Below are positions 49,302 through 57,175 of a DNA stretch of 64,000 bases, piece by piece. This DNA comes from Jejubacter calystegiae (lineage in GTDB: Bacteria > Pseudomonadota > Gammaproteobacteria > Enterobacterales > Enterobacteriaceae): assembly GCF_005671395.1 (NCBI RefSeq), contig NZ_CP040428.1:4278001-4342000 (forward strand), in the 5' to 3' direction. Under the pieces are notes generated by a model that saw only the letters and a list, made by a program, of their open reading frames with translations, was not told where the DNA came from and did not search any database. Numbering within the stretch: position 1 is the stretch's first letter; each line of letters starts with the position of its first letter. Position numbers and translations under genes: made by a program.

Positions 49302-49780
49302 CCAAGCTCTATGAAGTGGCAAATGATTATGCGCGACTCCTGGAGTCAGATTTACCACCAGAGGATATAGCGGACACAGTAGAAGGAATTGAAGGCGAAC
49401 TAACAGATAAAATAGAGCAACTTCTATCTATCTGCAAAAACGAACTGGTTTACGCCAATGCGCTCAAGGAAGAGTCAAGAGCATTATCAGAAAGGGCTAA
49501 GGTAAGCGAATCAAAAATATCCAGCATCAAGGCGTATATAGCGACCTCTCTGACAACTGTTGGAAAGAAAACCATCAGGGCTGGCATTCATCAGGTCACA
49601 GTTCGCGCCCCCTCAAAGTCAGTAGATATTATTGACGCAAACCTACTACCCACAGAATTTGTTGAGTATGAGACAAAAATAAAGCCAGACACCATGGCTA
49701 TTAAGCACCTTCTTGAGTCTGGTAAAGATATCCCAGGCGCAAAAATAAAAACAGGGAAGCCATCTCTCATCATCAAATAA
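49298..49780 (+). CDS. Gp157-like siphovirus protein
   Basis: 160 residues: LYEVANDYARLLESDLPPED, then DTVEGIEGELTDKIEQLL, and IKAYIATSLTTVGKKTIRAG. Matches the siphovirus Gp157 family, coiled-coil proteins often placed with recombination genes. ATGA-coupled to recT, so it probably works with it. Exact function unknown. Confidence 0.8.
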   Translation: MTKLYEVANDYARLLESDLPPEDIADTVEGIEGELTDKIEQLLSICKNELVYANALKEESRALSERAKVSESKISSIKAYIATSLTTVGKKTIRAGIHQVTVRAPSKSVDIIDANLLPTEFVEYETKIKPDTMAIKHLLESGKDIPGAKIKTGKPSLIIK

Positions 49781-49797
49781 CTCAGGATAAATAAATC

Positions 49798-50094
49798 ATG
49801 CACTCTCCCACAGACAATATCAGATGTGGGAGCACCGTCATTCGCTATTACTCAGCGTATGGCGGATGGATGCTCCCGGATAGAACACTCACTAAAAACC
49901 CACTAAAAGCCCATCGCATTGCAGAAGAAACCGAAGAGAAAAAAGAAAAACATAAGCAAGCGTGGGAACCGTATGAAGTCGAGTTATTAATCAAGCGCAA
50001 TAGCAAATGGACAATGGCGGTCATTGCTAAAAAACTCGACCGAACTAAATCGGACATCATTCAAATGTTAAGCGCCATATCGGCAGGAAATTAA
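49798..50094 (+). CDS. Hypothetical left-operon protein
   Basis: 98 residues. Contains a possible helix-turn-helix SKWTMAVIAKKLDRTKSDII. N-terminal half Tyr/Trp-rich (IRYYSAYGGWMLPDR). Could bind DNA. No named family. Confidence 0.55.
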   Translation: MHSPTDNIRCGSTVIRYYSAYGGWMLPDRTLTKNPLKAHRIAEETEEKKEKHKQAWEPYEVELLIKRNSKWTMAVIAKKLDRTKSDIIQMLSAISAGN

Positions 50095-50104
50095 CGGAGG
50101 GTTT

Positions 50105-50524
50105 ATGAACGAGATTGAGAAGCTGAAATCAGAGCATGCGCAAGCGCTGACAGCATATGAAGCAACAGTGCAGAACCTGAATGCAAAAGTTGAAGCGCTG
50201 GCGGCGGAGAATTCTGCGCAGAAAGATGTATTCGGACCTGGGGAGGCCGTCGTTAACTTCCTGGCTGTGGCGCTTCGTCACACTAACTATGACAACATCG
50301 ATCTGTCAGATGTTTCCCTGGCATTCAAAATGTCACTCCCGGAAACACCGGACACCGACGCAGTGATTGCAGATATCGAAGCGCGTGGATATGCGAACGC
50401 AATGAGCGACATTATCGATTTTATCGATAGGCGAGCTGGGCTTTCAGAGATGAAAACGCAATGGGAATTGTCGTCTGCAATCGTCGAATACGTTAGCGAA
50501 CTGCGCAGCGGCAAGGGAGAATAA
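50105..50524 (+). CDS. Coiled-coil left-operon protein
   Basis: 139 residues. N-terminal 40 residues are a coiled coil (IEKLKSEHAQALTAYEATVQ), followed by a helical acidic part. GGAGGGTTT precedes the ATG. Function unknown. Confidence 0.55.
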   Translation: MNEIEKLKSEHAQALTAYEATVQNLNAKVEALAAENSAQKDVFGPGEAVVNFLAVALRHTNYDNIDLSDVSLAFKMSLPETPDTDAVIADIEARGYANAMSDIIDFIDRRAGLSEMKTQWELSSAIVEYVSELRSGKGE

Positions 50525-50526
50525 AA

Positions 50527-51054
50527 ATGAACTCAGCAGAATTAGCGAAAATACTCGACGAGCATAAAATCTGGATTGAGTCTTTCCGTGAAAGAGGAGC
50601 AAGAGCCAACCTGCGCGATGCCAACCTGCGCGATGCCAACCTGTGCTATGCCAACCTGTGCTATGCCAACCTGAGCGGTGCCGACCTGCGCGATGCCGAC
50701 CTGTGCGGTGCCGACCTGCGCAGTGCCGACCTGCGCGGTGCCAACCTGAGCGGTGCCGACCTGCGCGATGCCAACCTGTGCGGTGCCAACCTGAGCGGTG
50801 CCGACCTGCCTGATCACACATTCATAATCATGGGTGAAAAATATTTCATCAGCATCACAAACGGAGAGTATGTTCGCGCCGGTTGCCAGAATCACACCGT
50901 TGAGGAGTGGCGAAATTACAGCAAACAGGAAATTGCTGAAATGGATGGCCGTGACGCTCTGAGATTTTACCCGCGCCTGTTGGATATTATCGATTTTTAT
51001 ATCGGCAAAGGCGAGCGCCCTGAATGGCTGGGAAGCGGCAAGGGGGCGGCATGA
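50527..51054 (+). CDS. Pentapeptide-repeat protein
   Basis: 175 residues. Residues 24-98 hold about 15 A(D/N)Lxx pentapeptides (NLRDANLRDANLCYANLCYA ... NLSGADL), the fold of a right-handed quadrilateral beta-helix. An N-terminal helical cap and a C-terminal domain (FIIMGEKYFISITNGEYVRA ... LLDIIDFYIGKGERPEWLGS) are present. Qnr/MfpA-type pentapeptide proteins mimic DNA; whether this one does is unknown. Confidence 0.85.
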   Translation: MNSAELAKILDEHKIWIESFRERGARANLRDANLRDANLCYANLCYANLSGADLRDADLCGADLRSADLRGANLSGADLRDANLCGANLSGADLPDHTFIIMGEKYFISITNGEYVRAGCQNHTVEEWRNYSKQEIAEMDGRDALRFYPRLLDIIDFYIGKGERPEWLGSGKGAA

Positions 51055-51485
51055 ATCTTGAATCTACGTTAGCTCGCATTGTTGAGTCAATTGATTATCT
51101 GAAGATGGTCGATCGCCCAAAGCAGGGGCAGTTTGTTGTTACCGGTCCTAATTTTAACGGCAATCAAGGGCGCGTTGGGTACTGCGTTCAAATTCGTGTA
51201 AGCGTGGGGCAATTTGGCTCTGACATGGTTTTCTTGCGTCATGCTGATGGCTCATTAGTTATACATGAGAATCAGTGTTATATCGCGATGAGTGAAGAAC
51301 AGGAATCATTAGCCCGCTCTGTGTTTATTGTCTCCCCGGAGTGTGAGGAATATGAATTGGGATATAGCGATTGTCTAAAAGTTCATGAAGTCGGATTTAT
51401 TATAGAAAATTCGAAATCTCGTGGCACTCCAGACACGCCATTTACAATAGCAATAATGAAAAGCAGCGGCAAGGGGGCGGCATGA
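51051..51485 (+). CDS. Hypothetical left-operon protein
   Basis: 144 residues from the ATG at 51051, overlapping the previous stop (ATGA) with GCGGC repeated upstream. MNLESTLARIVESIDYLKMV then VTGPNFNGNQGRVGYCVQIR. The final GKGAA also ends the previous protein, suggesting shared gene-end sequences. No domain recognised. Confidence 0.5.
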   Translation: MNLESTLARIVESIDYLKMVDRPKQGQFVVTGPNFNGNQGRVGYCVQIRVSVGQFGSDMVFLRHADGSLVIHENQCYIAMSEEQESLARSVFIVSPECEEYELGYSDCLKVHEVGFIIENSKSRGTPDTPFTIAIMKSSGKGAA

Positions 51486-51817
51486 GCACGATTATTGAAT
51501 TACATGTAGAACGCAACGAAGAAGGGTATTGGACTCATCCTGACTATTCTGCTCTGTTCGGCGACAGAGAAGTTATTTCACAAGAAGAGTTTCAAGCCTG
51601 GGAAAGAAAGCATGGTCTGGAAAGCACTATTACGCTGCTTGAAAATGATGGTGACGATGAAATAAGAAAACGTTATTTCGAAGATGGCGAAACTGATATC
51701 AGCGAATGGAGCCCATCAAAACCGAATGGTGAAGGCTGGTTTATCGCATCAATTCATGACACCGAAGAGGGTCCGGTATGTGTCTGGCTCAGGGAGGCCC
51801 GCAGCAATGGCGAATAA
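51482..51817 (+). CDS. Hypothetical acidic left-operon protein
   Basis: 111 residues, acidic: MSTIIELHVERNEEGYWTHP... GWFIASIHDTEEGPVCVWLR. ATGA-coupled to the gene before. Similar small proteins are common in lambdoid left operons; function unknown. Confidence 0.5.
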   Translation: MSTIIELHVERNEEGYWTHPDYSALFGDREVISQEEFQAWERKHGLESTITLLENDGDDEIRKRYFEDGETDISEWSPSKPNGEGWFIASIHDTEEGPVCVWLREARSNGE

Positions 51818-52019
51818 AGAACTCATGTCAATAATAACCGACATAAATGTCGTACTGGGAGAGCATCAGATAACTGATACCAGTGATGACGTTATCGCCT
51901 ATTTAATTCGCAGGGATGGATATTCATCAATTGATGACGCAATCGCCAGCGGCGAGTTTAGCCCGGTCAAATACAAATACACAGTTAGAATTGAAAGGGA
52001 GATTGTTGTCGATGAGTGA
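51807..52019 (+). CDS. Hypothetical small protein
   Basis: 70 residues from the ATG at 51807, overlapping the previous gene by 11 bases. MANKELMSIITDINVVLGEH..., acidic, ends YTVRIEREIVVDE. No known domain. Confidence 0.5.
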   Translation: MANKELMSIITDINVVLGEHQITDTSDDVIAYLIRRDGYSSIDDAIASGEFSPVKYKYTVRIEREIVVDE

Positions 52020-52389
52020 ATTAAGCGTGAAAGAACTGATTAAAAAATTAACCGCTGCCGCACACGATGAAATTAAATGTCGTGAAAATGGCGACACTTC
52101 TGATGACTGGCAGGATGAAGCCAGTCCGGAAAATTTATTGCGTGTGCTGGCGTATGTTGCAGAACTGGAACGCGAAAAATTAGCAATGGAAGCTGCCGCG
52201 CTGGCTATGCGTGATGATATGCGAAAGGCGCGTAATGAACTGGAATCACGCCGGGTGCGTGTTGAGCTGCCTGAAATACGCAGCGTCGAGAGAATGAGCG
52301 ATATAACGCACAACGAGGCAGTATCAAAATGTCGTCATGCGTTCGTATCAGCATGCCGTGAAGCTGGCATAGAGTGCGAGGTGGTGTGA
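52012..52389 (+). CDS. Hypothetical left-operon protein
   Basis: 125 residues from the ATG at 52012 (start overlaps the preceding gene by eight bases). N-terminal MSELSVKELIKKLTAAAHDE, middle helical part rich in E/A/R, and a Cys at the C-terminus. Probably a structural or regulatory helper; function unknown. Confidence 0.5.
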   Translation: MSELSVKELIKKLTAAAHDEIKCRENGDTSDDWQDEASPENLLRVLAYVAELEREKLAMEAAALAMRDDMRKARNELESRRVRVELPEIRSVERMSDITHNEAVSKCRHAFVSACREAGIECEVV

Positions 52390-52390
52390 T

Positions 52391-52606
52391 ATGGCTAGTT
52401 CATTACTTGAGGCATGCAACGACTGGCAGATTCAGCGTGCTGAAATTCTGAACAGAAACCAAGAAATGAAAATGACGATAAAAGAATTAGACGAGATGAT
52501 TTTACGGGCTGTTAATTACGCCAGTTTTATTGCTCATCGTGTCGATTGGGATTTTCACGAAGCAGAGAAGCGAGCGAAAGAGATAGACAAGGAGGCCGAA
52601 CAGTGA
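52391..52606 (+). CDS. Hypothetical small helical protein
   Basis: 71 residues (MASSLLEACNDWQIQRAEIL...), helical with heptads, ATGA/GTGA-coupled to the next gene. Function unknown. Confidence 0.45.
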   Translation: MASSLLEACNDWQIQRAEILNRNQEMKMTIKELDEMILRAVNYASFIAHRVDWDFHEAEKRAKEIDKEAEQ

Positions 52607-53256
52607 GCATTAGCAAAGAGCGTTTAGAGTGGATTTCATGCATTTCTGACCGTGAAGATATTGATGATATCGACGGAGGTGAAATTCGGGAAATGGCGTG
52701 CGCCATGCTGGAACTGGAGCGGCTGCGGGCGCAGGAGCCGGTGGCACTGACCAGAGAGGACGAGTTGAGCGACCTGGTAAAGATTGGGTTCTCATACATC
52801 TTCCCGACTGGAACGGAGGGTGTGATTCACAAGCCAGTTAAGCTCTACGCGGAGCCTAAGCCGCTGGCGGTGCCTGATGAATGGACGATTCAAGATGCAG
52901 TGAAGTTTTGCCGGGAGACGGGCAGACAGGAAGCTGGCTCGGCTATGGATGCATTCAACCACTGCCGCGCAGCAATGCTCCAGTCTCATGATGGTACCCT
53001 CATCGGTGAGGGTACCATGCGAAATAGCAACTCTCCGGAAATCCCGGATCGTTGGATTCCGTGCAGTGAGCGGATGCCGGAAGAAAGCGTTGATGCTGCT
53101 GGCTGCGCAACCGGCTATCTGGTTTTGTACGAAAAAGGCAAGGAGCCGAACGGAGGATTCAATGTTGGTGTGTGGAACGTGACATATCTACGCCAATGGT
53201 GGAAAGGTATCGTCACACACTGGATGCCGCTGCCCGCAGCGCCGGAGGTGAAGTGA
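52603..53256 (+). CDS. DUF551-domain protein
   Basis: 217 residues from a GTG at 52603, with AAGGAGG upstream and overlap of the preceding stop. The last 70 residues (RWIPCSERMPEESVDAAGCA ... TYLRQWWKGIVTHWMPLPAA) are the DUF551 pattern common in lambdoid phages. The N-terminal part is different (MSISKERLEWISCISDREDI), suggesting a fusion of two modules. Function unknown. Confidence 0.7.
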   Translation: MSISKERLEWISCISDREDIDDIDGGEIREMACAMLELERLRAQEPVALTREDELSDLVKIGFSYIFPTGTEGVIHKPVKLYAEPKPLAVPDEWTIQDAVKFCRETGRQEAGSAMDAFNHCRAAMLQSHDGTLIGEGTMRNSNSPEIPDRWIPCSERMPEESVDAAGCATGYLVLYEKGKEPNGGFNVGVWNVTYLRQWWKGIVTHWMPLPAAPEVK

Positions 53257-53330
53257 TGGGAAAGGTGACCTTCGTCGTTGAATTTGAAGATGGCCGGGAG
53301 CCGCCAAGAAGTAATCAAACAATCATTTAA
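53256..53330 (+). CDS. Possible 24-residue protein
   Basis: MGKVTFVVEFEDGREPPRSN followed by QTII. Starts by TGATG overlap with the DUF551 gene. The first part resembles longer phage proteins opening KVTFVVEFEDGKEPP, so this may be a truncated copy. Followed by a GC hairpin and T run (53,340). Confidence 0.35.
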   Translation: MGKVTFVVEFEDGREPPRSNQTII

Positions 53331-53364
53331 TCATATGAGGCTGCCATCAGGCGGCCTTTTTATT

Positions 53365-53397
53365 TTGCGTTGATTTGCATAGCAGATGTGGAAAATA
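53365..53397 (+). promoter_or_regulatory. PI promoter with CII site
   Basis: TTGCGTTGATTTGC (53,365-53,378) is a TTGC-N6-TTGC CII site, with an A/T-rich -10 (53,391-53,397) 17 bases on. The start would fall inside the xis ribosome-binding site, so int but not xis would be made, as in lambda. Confidence 0.7.
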
Positions 53398-53411
53398 CAC
53401 AGGAGAGACAA

Positions 53412-53684
53412 ATGGCAAAGTTGCTTACGTTGTTGCAATGGGCTGACGCGCACTATGAAACTCCGCCCTCACTGAGAACGTTGCAGCGATGGACCAGGGA
53501 GGGGCGTATCTACCCTGCCCCGGAGCTACACGGCCGGGAGTACAAGGTTCAGCATGACGCGGTGTATGTAGACCCCAGCAAGAAGAACCTCAAGCCAAAG
53601 CCTAAACACGTAAAACTGCCGAGTAAAGGCACGCTACTGGAGAGATTAAAACATGGCGAACAGGCCAGCCCGTTACGACGCTAA
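53412..53684 (+). CDS. xis: Excisionase Xis
   Basis: 90 residues from the ATG at 53412 (AGGAGAG upstream). LLTLLQWADAHYETPPSLRT, then LQRWTREGRIYPAPELHGRE matches the lambda Xis fold (LTLQEWNARQRRPRSLETVR, RWVRECRIFPPPVKDGREY). Overlaps int by 32 bases, as in lambda. Bends attachment DNA and directs excision. Confidence 0.88.
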   Translation: MAKLLTLLQWADAHYETPPSLRTLQRWTREGRIYPAPELHGREYKVQHDAVYVDPSKKNLKPKPKHVKLPSKGTLLERLKHGEQASPLRR

Positions 53685-54738
53685 CTTACCCCGTAACCTG
53701 ACCTATCGTAAACGCAACAAAATCTACTCATGGCGCAATCCGATGACCGGCCAAGAAATTTCGCTGGGGCGCATATCACGCAAGGATGCAATCGCTCAGG
53801 CCATCGAAGCCAACAACTATATAGAGCAGAACTACATCCCCTCTACCCTGCTCGACCGCATCAAAGATGTCCCCACATTCACAGTGACTGAGTGGCTCAA
53901 GCGATACAGGGTCATTCTGGAGCGCCGTGAATTGAAGCCCAACACGATGAAGGTCAGGAACAATCAACTACAAACCATAGATGATGAATTTGGCCGGTTT
54001 CCTCTGTCCGCAATATCGACAAAGGACATCTCTGAATTTCTGGAGTCATACGTCTCATGCGGGAAGAAAAGCATGGCTGCCGGTCTCCGATCTGTTCTGA
54101 TGGACATATTCAGGGAGGCGATAGTGGAAGGCCATCTTGAAAGAAATCCTGTAGAGCCGACAAGGACGCCAACGCCAGAGGTTAAGAGGGAGAGGCTTCT
54201 TCTTGAGCCATTCATAATCATCAGGGATGCCGCGTTCAGCAGCTCGTCATGGGCCGCCAACGCTTTCAATCTGGCGCTGGTAACAGGTCAGAGGCGAGAA
54301 GATGTAGCCAAATTTCAATTCAGCCACATAAAAGATGGGCGTCTGTTTGTAGAGCAGGAGAAGACTGGTCACAAACTCGCTATTCCTCTGGATTTAACAC
54401 TGGACGCGGCAGGGCTGGTATTGCAGGATGTCATAGACCAATGTCGGGTTAACAACCCATCTGATTATATGATTTACTCAGCCGTGCGTCGCGGAGGAAG
54501 AAAGCCAGGGCCACTAACGCCAGATGGACTGACCCAGGCTTTTTCTGATATGAGGGATGTATCAGGATTAAGGTTCGGACCTAACCCGCCCTCTTTCCAC
54601 GAAATCAGGAGCCTCGCCAGCAGGTTGTATGAAAGGGAACGCGGGGAAGAATTTGCAAGGAAACTTCTTGGTCACAAGAATTTAACAATGACGCAAAAAT
54701 ACCTGGACTCCAGGGGTGCTGAGTATGATATGGTTTAG
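53653..54738 (+). CDS. int: Integrase (lambda-type tyrosine recombinase)
   Basis: 361 residues (lambda Int 356), colinear with lambda Int. Catalytic residues Arg214 (TGQRRED), Lys237, His316-x-x-Arg319 (FHEIR), His341 (LLGHKN) and Tyr350 (QKYLDSR) are all present. N-terminal arm-binding and core-binding regions are intact. It ends 77 bases from the terminator of sdsR, the attachment site. Confidence 0.95.
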   Translation: MANRPARYDANLPRNLTYRKRNKIYSWRNPMTGQEISLGRISRKDAIAQAIEANNYIEQNYIPSTLLDRIKDVPTFTVTEWLKRYRVILERRELKPNTMKVRNNQLQTIDDEFGRFPLSAISTKDISEFLESYVSCGKKSMAAGLRSVLMDIFREAIVEGHLERNPVEPTRTPTPEVKRERLLLEPFIIIRDAAFSSSSWAANAFNLALVTGQRREDVAKFQFSHIKDGRLFVEQEKTGHKLAIPLDLTLDAAGLVLQDVIDQCRVNNPSDYMIYSAVRRGGRKPGPLTPDGLTQAFSDMRDVSGLRFGPNPPSFHEIRSLASRLYERERGEEFARKLLGHKNLTMTQKYLDSRGAEYDMV

Positions 54739-54779
54739 ACAGGATATGAAGATTTCGGGAGATTTTCGTGTCCTTTCGT

Positions 54780-54925
54780 GAGAGACGATAAAAACACGTT
54801 TAAAAACATACAGATAAAAAAAGACCGAATACGATTCCTATATTCGGTCCAGGGAAATGGCTCTTGGGAGAGAGCCGTGCGCTAAAAGTTGGCATTAATG
54901 CAGGCTAAGTCGCCTTGCCCTTTAA
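54780..54925. other. attR region in the 3' part of sdsR
   Basis: The prophage sequence ends near the sdsR terminator hairpin GACCGAATA/TATTCGGTC (54,822-54,850). The full sdsR is intact, so the core must lie within or just left of this hairpin and be carried by the phage. The exact core needs the left junction, outside the window. Confidence 0.6.
54815..54918 (-). ncRNA. sdsR: SdsR (RyeB) small RNA
   Basis: About 104 nt, beginning GCAAGGCGACTTAGCCTGCA on the minus strand, then TAATGCCAACTTTTAGCGC, GGCTCTCTCCCAAGAGCC and the terminator hairpin GACCGAATATAGGAATCGTA with a T run. This matches E. coli SdsR with few changes. The upstream CTATTCTT is a sigma-S type extended -10. It represses mutS, tolC and other mRNAs in stationary phase. 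Confidence 0.92.
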
Positions 54926-55007
54926 AGAATAGATGAGAGTCGCAGGTTTTCCAGTCCGGCCCCCTTTTCTGGACGAAAAAAACCGGCGCTGCGACTACTC
55001 GTCTCAG

Positions 55008-55048
55008 TAAAAAACCGCCATACCGATACCGGTAATGGCGGTTTTTTT
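55008..55048. terminator. Bidirectional terminator between ryeA and yebY
   Basis: AAAAAACCGCCATTACC-type stem (ACCGCCAT/ATGGCGGT) with A run before and T run after, so it ends transcripts from both sides. Confidence 0.8.
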
Positions 55049-55060
55049 ATGCCAGGTCAG

Positions 55061-55402
55061 TTAATTACACAGTTTTTGCGCCCGCTCGATAAAGGGCGCC
55101 AGACTCATCTTCTGCCCCGGATGCGCCGGGTCGTCAATCATAATGGTTTCCAGGGGCTGGCCGGTGCTTTTCCCGTCTGCGACCCGCGCTTTCGCCACAT
55201 CGTTTAACGGATACTGCATCAGGGTACTGGGATTGATCACAAACAGGGCATTACCAGTGCGACAGCTCAGCATCACCTCTTCACGGTTAAACGCCCACTT
55301 ATCTTTCCCTATTTCAAAACGGCTTACGGTGATCACCTTAGGTGCGGCCAACGCCGCGCCGGAGGCGGCGAGCAGCAGCAGGGTTATTGCGATTTTTTTC
55401 AT
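55061..55402 (-). CDS. yebY: YebY, DUF2511 periplasmic protein
   Basis: 113 residues from [20 protein letters not shown], with a Sec signal peptide cleaved after ALA. The mature part ([20 protein letters not shown] ... [14 protein letters not shown]) is close to E. coli YebY. Two Cys ([12 protein letters not shown]) can form a disulphide. It is downstream of yebZ, with copC/copD-like partners, suggesting a copper-linked periplasmic role. First intact chromosomal gene next to the prophage. Confidence 0.92.
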   Translation of the reverse strand: MKKIAITLLLLAASGAALAAPKVITVSRFEIGKDKWAFNREEVMLSCRTGNALFVINPSTLMQYPLNDVAKARVADGKSTGQPLETIMIDDPAHPGQKMSLAPFIERAQKLCN

Positions 55403-55423
55403 CAGCACTCAAGTACCATTCAG

Positions 55424-56299
55424 TTAAAAAGGTTCCAGGGTGGCAAACAGGCTCACGCACAGCAGCACAGCCAGCGCCAGCGCCATTTCCACCCGGGTCA
55501 GTATAATAAAACGCTGCTGCGCCACGCCCGCGCTTTGCGCAAAACGCGGCACCAGCAGGTAACGATTAACCAGCGCGATCGCCACCATGACGCTCGCCAA
55601 CCCCATTTTAAGCAATAGCAGCCGAACGTAGTCGCCCTGCCACGACCAGTGCCAGCCCAGTATCGCCAGGCTGTTGATGGCGCCGGTGGCAATGACCAGC
55701 GCCACAGCCAGGTGGCCATAGCGCGAAAAGCGCATCATGGCCGCAATCGCCGACTTGCGCCAGCGCGGCTTTGTCGCCATCCGCATACAGACCAGCAGCG
55801 GTACCAGTCCACCGACCCACCAGGCGGCGGCCAGCAGATGAACGGCATGGTTAGTACGATGCAGCGCCCCGGCGACACCGTCATGCATCGCCGCATGCCC
55901 GGTACCGGCCAGTAACGCCAGCTGTAAAGCCGCCAGACAGAGCAGCAACGGCGAGCGGCGCGGCGGCCTCAGCAAGGTTACTGCAACAATGATCAACGCC
56001 AGTACCATCTGCCACAGCCATACCGCGCCAAAGCGGGTGCCCGGCAGCATGCGCCAGATATCAGGGTTTAGCACATCGCTCCATCCCTGCCCCATCAATC
56101 CCCCCTGCAGCGCAAACAGCAACAGCGCGCTCACGAGATTCAAGAGTGCGGCAGCACTCCACAAACGCGCCAGACGGCGGGTCACCACAGAGGCAAAACG
56201 GCCGGAGCTGAGCAGTACGCTACAGATGGCCGATCCCACCAGCAGCATCAGTGCCAGATCGTGACTAAAGCGCATCGCAACCGCAACCAGATGCAGCAT
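55424..56299 (-). CDS. yebZ: YebZ, CopD-family inner-membrane protein
   Basis: 291 residues with about eight membrane segments, matching CopD/YebZ. Conserved His residues in membrane parts (LHLVAVAMRFSHDLALML ... TGHAAMHDGVAG ... HRTNHAVHLLAAAWWVGGL) are likely copper ligands. It follows yobA by one base, so yobA-yebZ-yebY is one operon. Probably imports copper with CopC. Confidence 0.92.
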   Translation of the reverse strand: MLHLVAVAMRFSHDLALMLLVGSAICSVLLSSGRFASVVTRRLARLWSAAALLNLVSALLLFALQGGLMGQGWSDVLNPDIWRMLPGTRFGAVWLWQMVLALIIVAVTLLRPPRRSPLLLCLAALQLALLAGTGHAAMHDGVAGALHRTNHAVHLLAAAWWVGGLVPLLVCMRMATKPRWRKSAIAAMMRFSRYGHLAVALVIATGAINSLAILGWHWSWQGDYVRLLLLKMGLASVMVAIALVNRYLLVPRFAQSAGVAQQRFIILTRVEMALALAVLLCVSLFATLEPF

Positions 56300-56300
56300 C

Positions 56301-56669
56301 TTACTTCACACTAAACTGATAGCTACCCTTAGTTTTGTGGCTATCGACCGACACCACGTGCCAGTCCACCTGATAGTTGCCAGGGGACAGTTCAGCCTTG
56401 ATCGGTACAATCAGTTGGCGATCGTTTCCGGACGCCAGACTGGCGGGACCAGTGGCGACCTTCTGCTGTTGGGGCCCCGTCAGGGTGACGCCGCTAAAAG
56501 CCGGCTCCACCCCTTCGGAAAAGGTCAGCGTCAGGGTGTTAGTTTGCGCCGTCGCCACGCTGTCAGCGGCGGGTTGTTGCTGTTGAAGATGGGCGTGAGC
56601 CAGTGCCAGGGAAGGCGTCAAAGAGGCAGCCAGAAACAGAGAGGCGAGTCGTTTACGGGACAGGGCCAT
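56301..56669 (-). CDS. yobA: YobA, CopC-family copper-binding protein
   Basis: 122 residues. Signal peptide ending LALAHAHL; the mature N-terminal His and further ligands ([19 protein letters not shown]) are those that bind copper in CopC. Small beta-barrel in the periplasm. First gene of the yobA-yebZ-yebY operon. A start nine bases upstream is also possible. Confidence 0.9.
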   Translation of the reverse strand: MALSRKRLASLFLAASLTPSLALAHAHLQQQQPAADSVATAQTNTLTLTFSEGVEPAFSGVTLTGPQQQKVATGPASLASGNDRQLIVPIKAELSPGNYQVDWHVVSVDSHKTKGSYQFSVK

Positions 56670-56818
56670 TCCGGTCATTCCTTTTGTTTATGGATCTGGC
56701 CCAAAGAATAACTGTCGAGCCTCGTCAAATCCAGCGCGTCTGGTGCCCCATACGCGGAAAGACTTGTCATTGTGTGCGCCAGGCAGTACCTTCTGGATTC
56801 CCAAAAATGGAGACCGCG

Positions 56819-57049
56819 ATGAACAACAATCTTGCACAGCTCCCTCAGGAGGAGATGGACAAAGTTAACGTCGATCTGGCTGCGGCAGGGGTCGCGTTTA
56901 AAGAGCGCTACAATATGCCGGTTATCGCCGAAGCCGTGGAAAGAGAACAGCCGGAACCACTGCGTGAGTGGTTTAGGGAAAGACTAATCGCCCACAGACT
57001 GGCGTCGGTTAACCTTTCCCGACTGCCTTATGAGCCGAAATCAAAATAA
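56819..57049 (+). CDS. holE: DNA polymerase III theta subunit HolE
   Basis: 76 residues, same length as E. coli Hol[21 protein letters not shown] and [19 protein letters not shown] are highly conserved. It stabilises the epsilon proofreading subunit in the polymerase core. GGAG precedes the start. Divergent from yobA. Confidence 0.95.
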   Translation: MNNNLAQLPQEEMDKVNVDLAAAGVAFKERYNMPVIAEAVEREQPEPLREWFRERLIAHRLASVNLSRLPYEPKSK

Positions 57050-57175
57050 TTTCACTCCGGTGACATTTCCTTACAGAGCCTTTGCTAAGATTTTTCTCGT
57101 ATAATATGACATCTAATATCAAAGGATGAGCGACCCGTCAGGACGACGGGTTAGCAACGGAGAAAGGAAAAGACA

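Larger units (their letters stand above)
54777..55048 (+). ncRNA. ryeA: RyeA (SraC) antisense RNA region
   Basis: On the strand opposite to sdsR, RyeA of E. coli is about 250 nt and covers the whole of sdsR. Here the same layout is present, ending at the bidirectional terminator (55,008-55,048). The 5' end and promoter would lie in or near the attachment junction and are now partly phage sequence, so its expression may be changed in the lysogen. Ends are approximate. Confidence 0.5.

Noticed and set aside
50542..50895. Minus-strand frame with AQVGTAQVGI repeats
   Set aside because: Antisense shadow of the pentapeptide-repeat gene.
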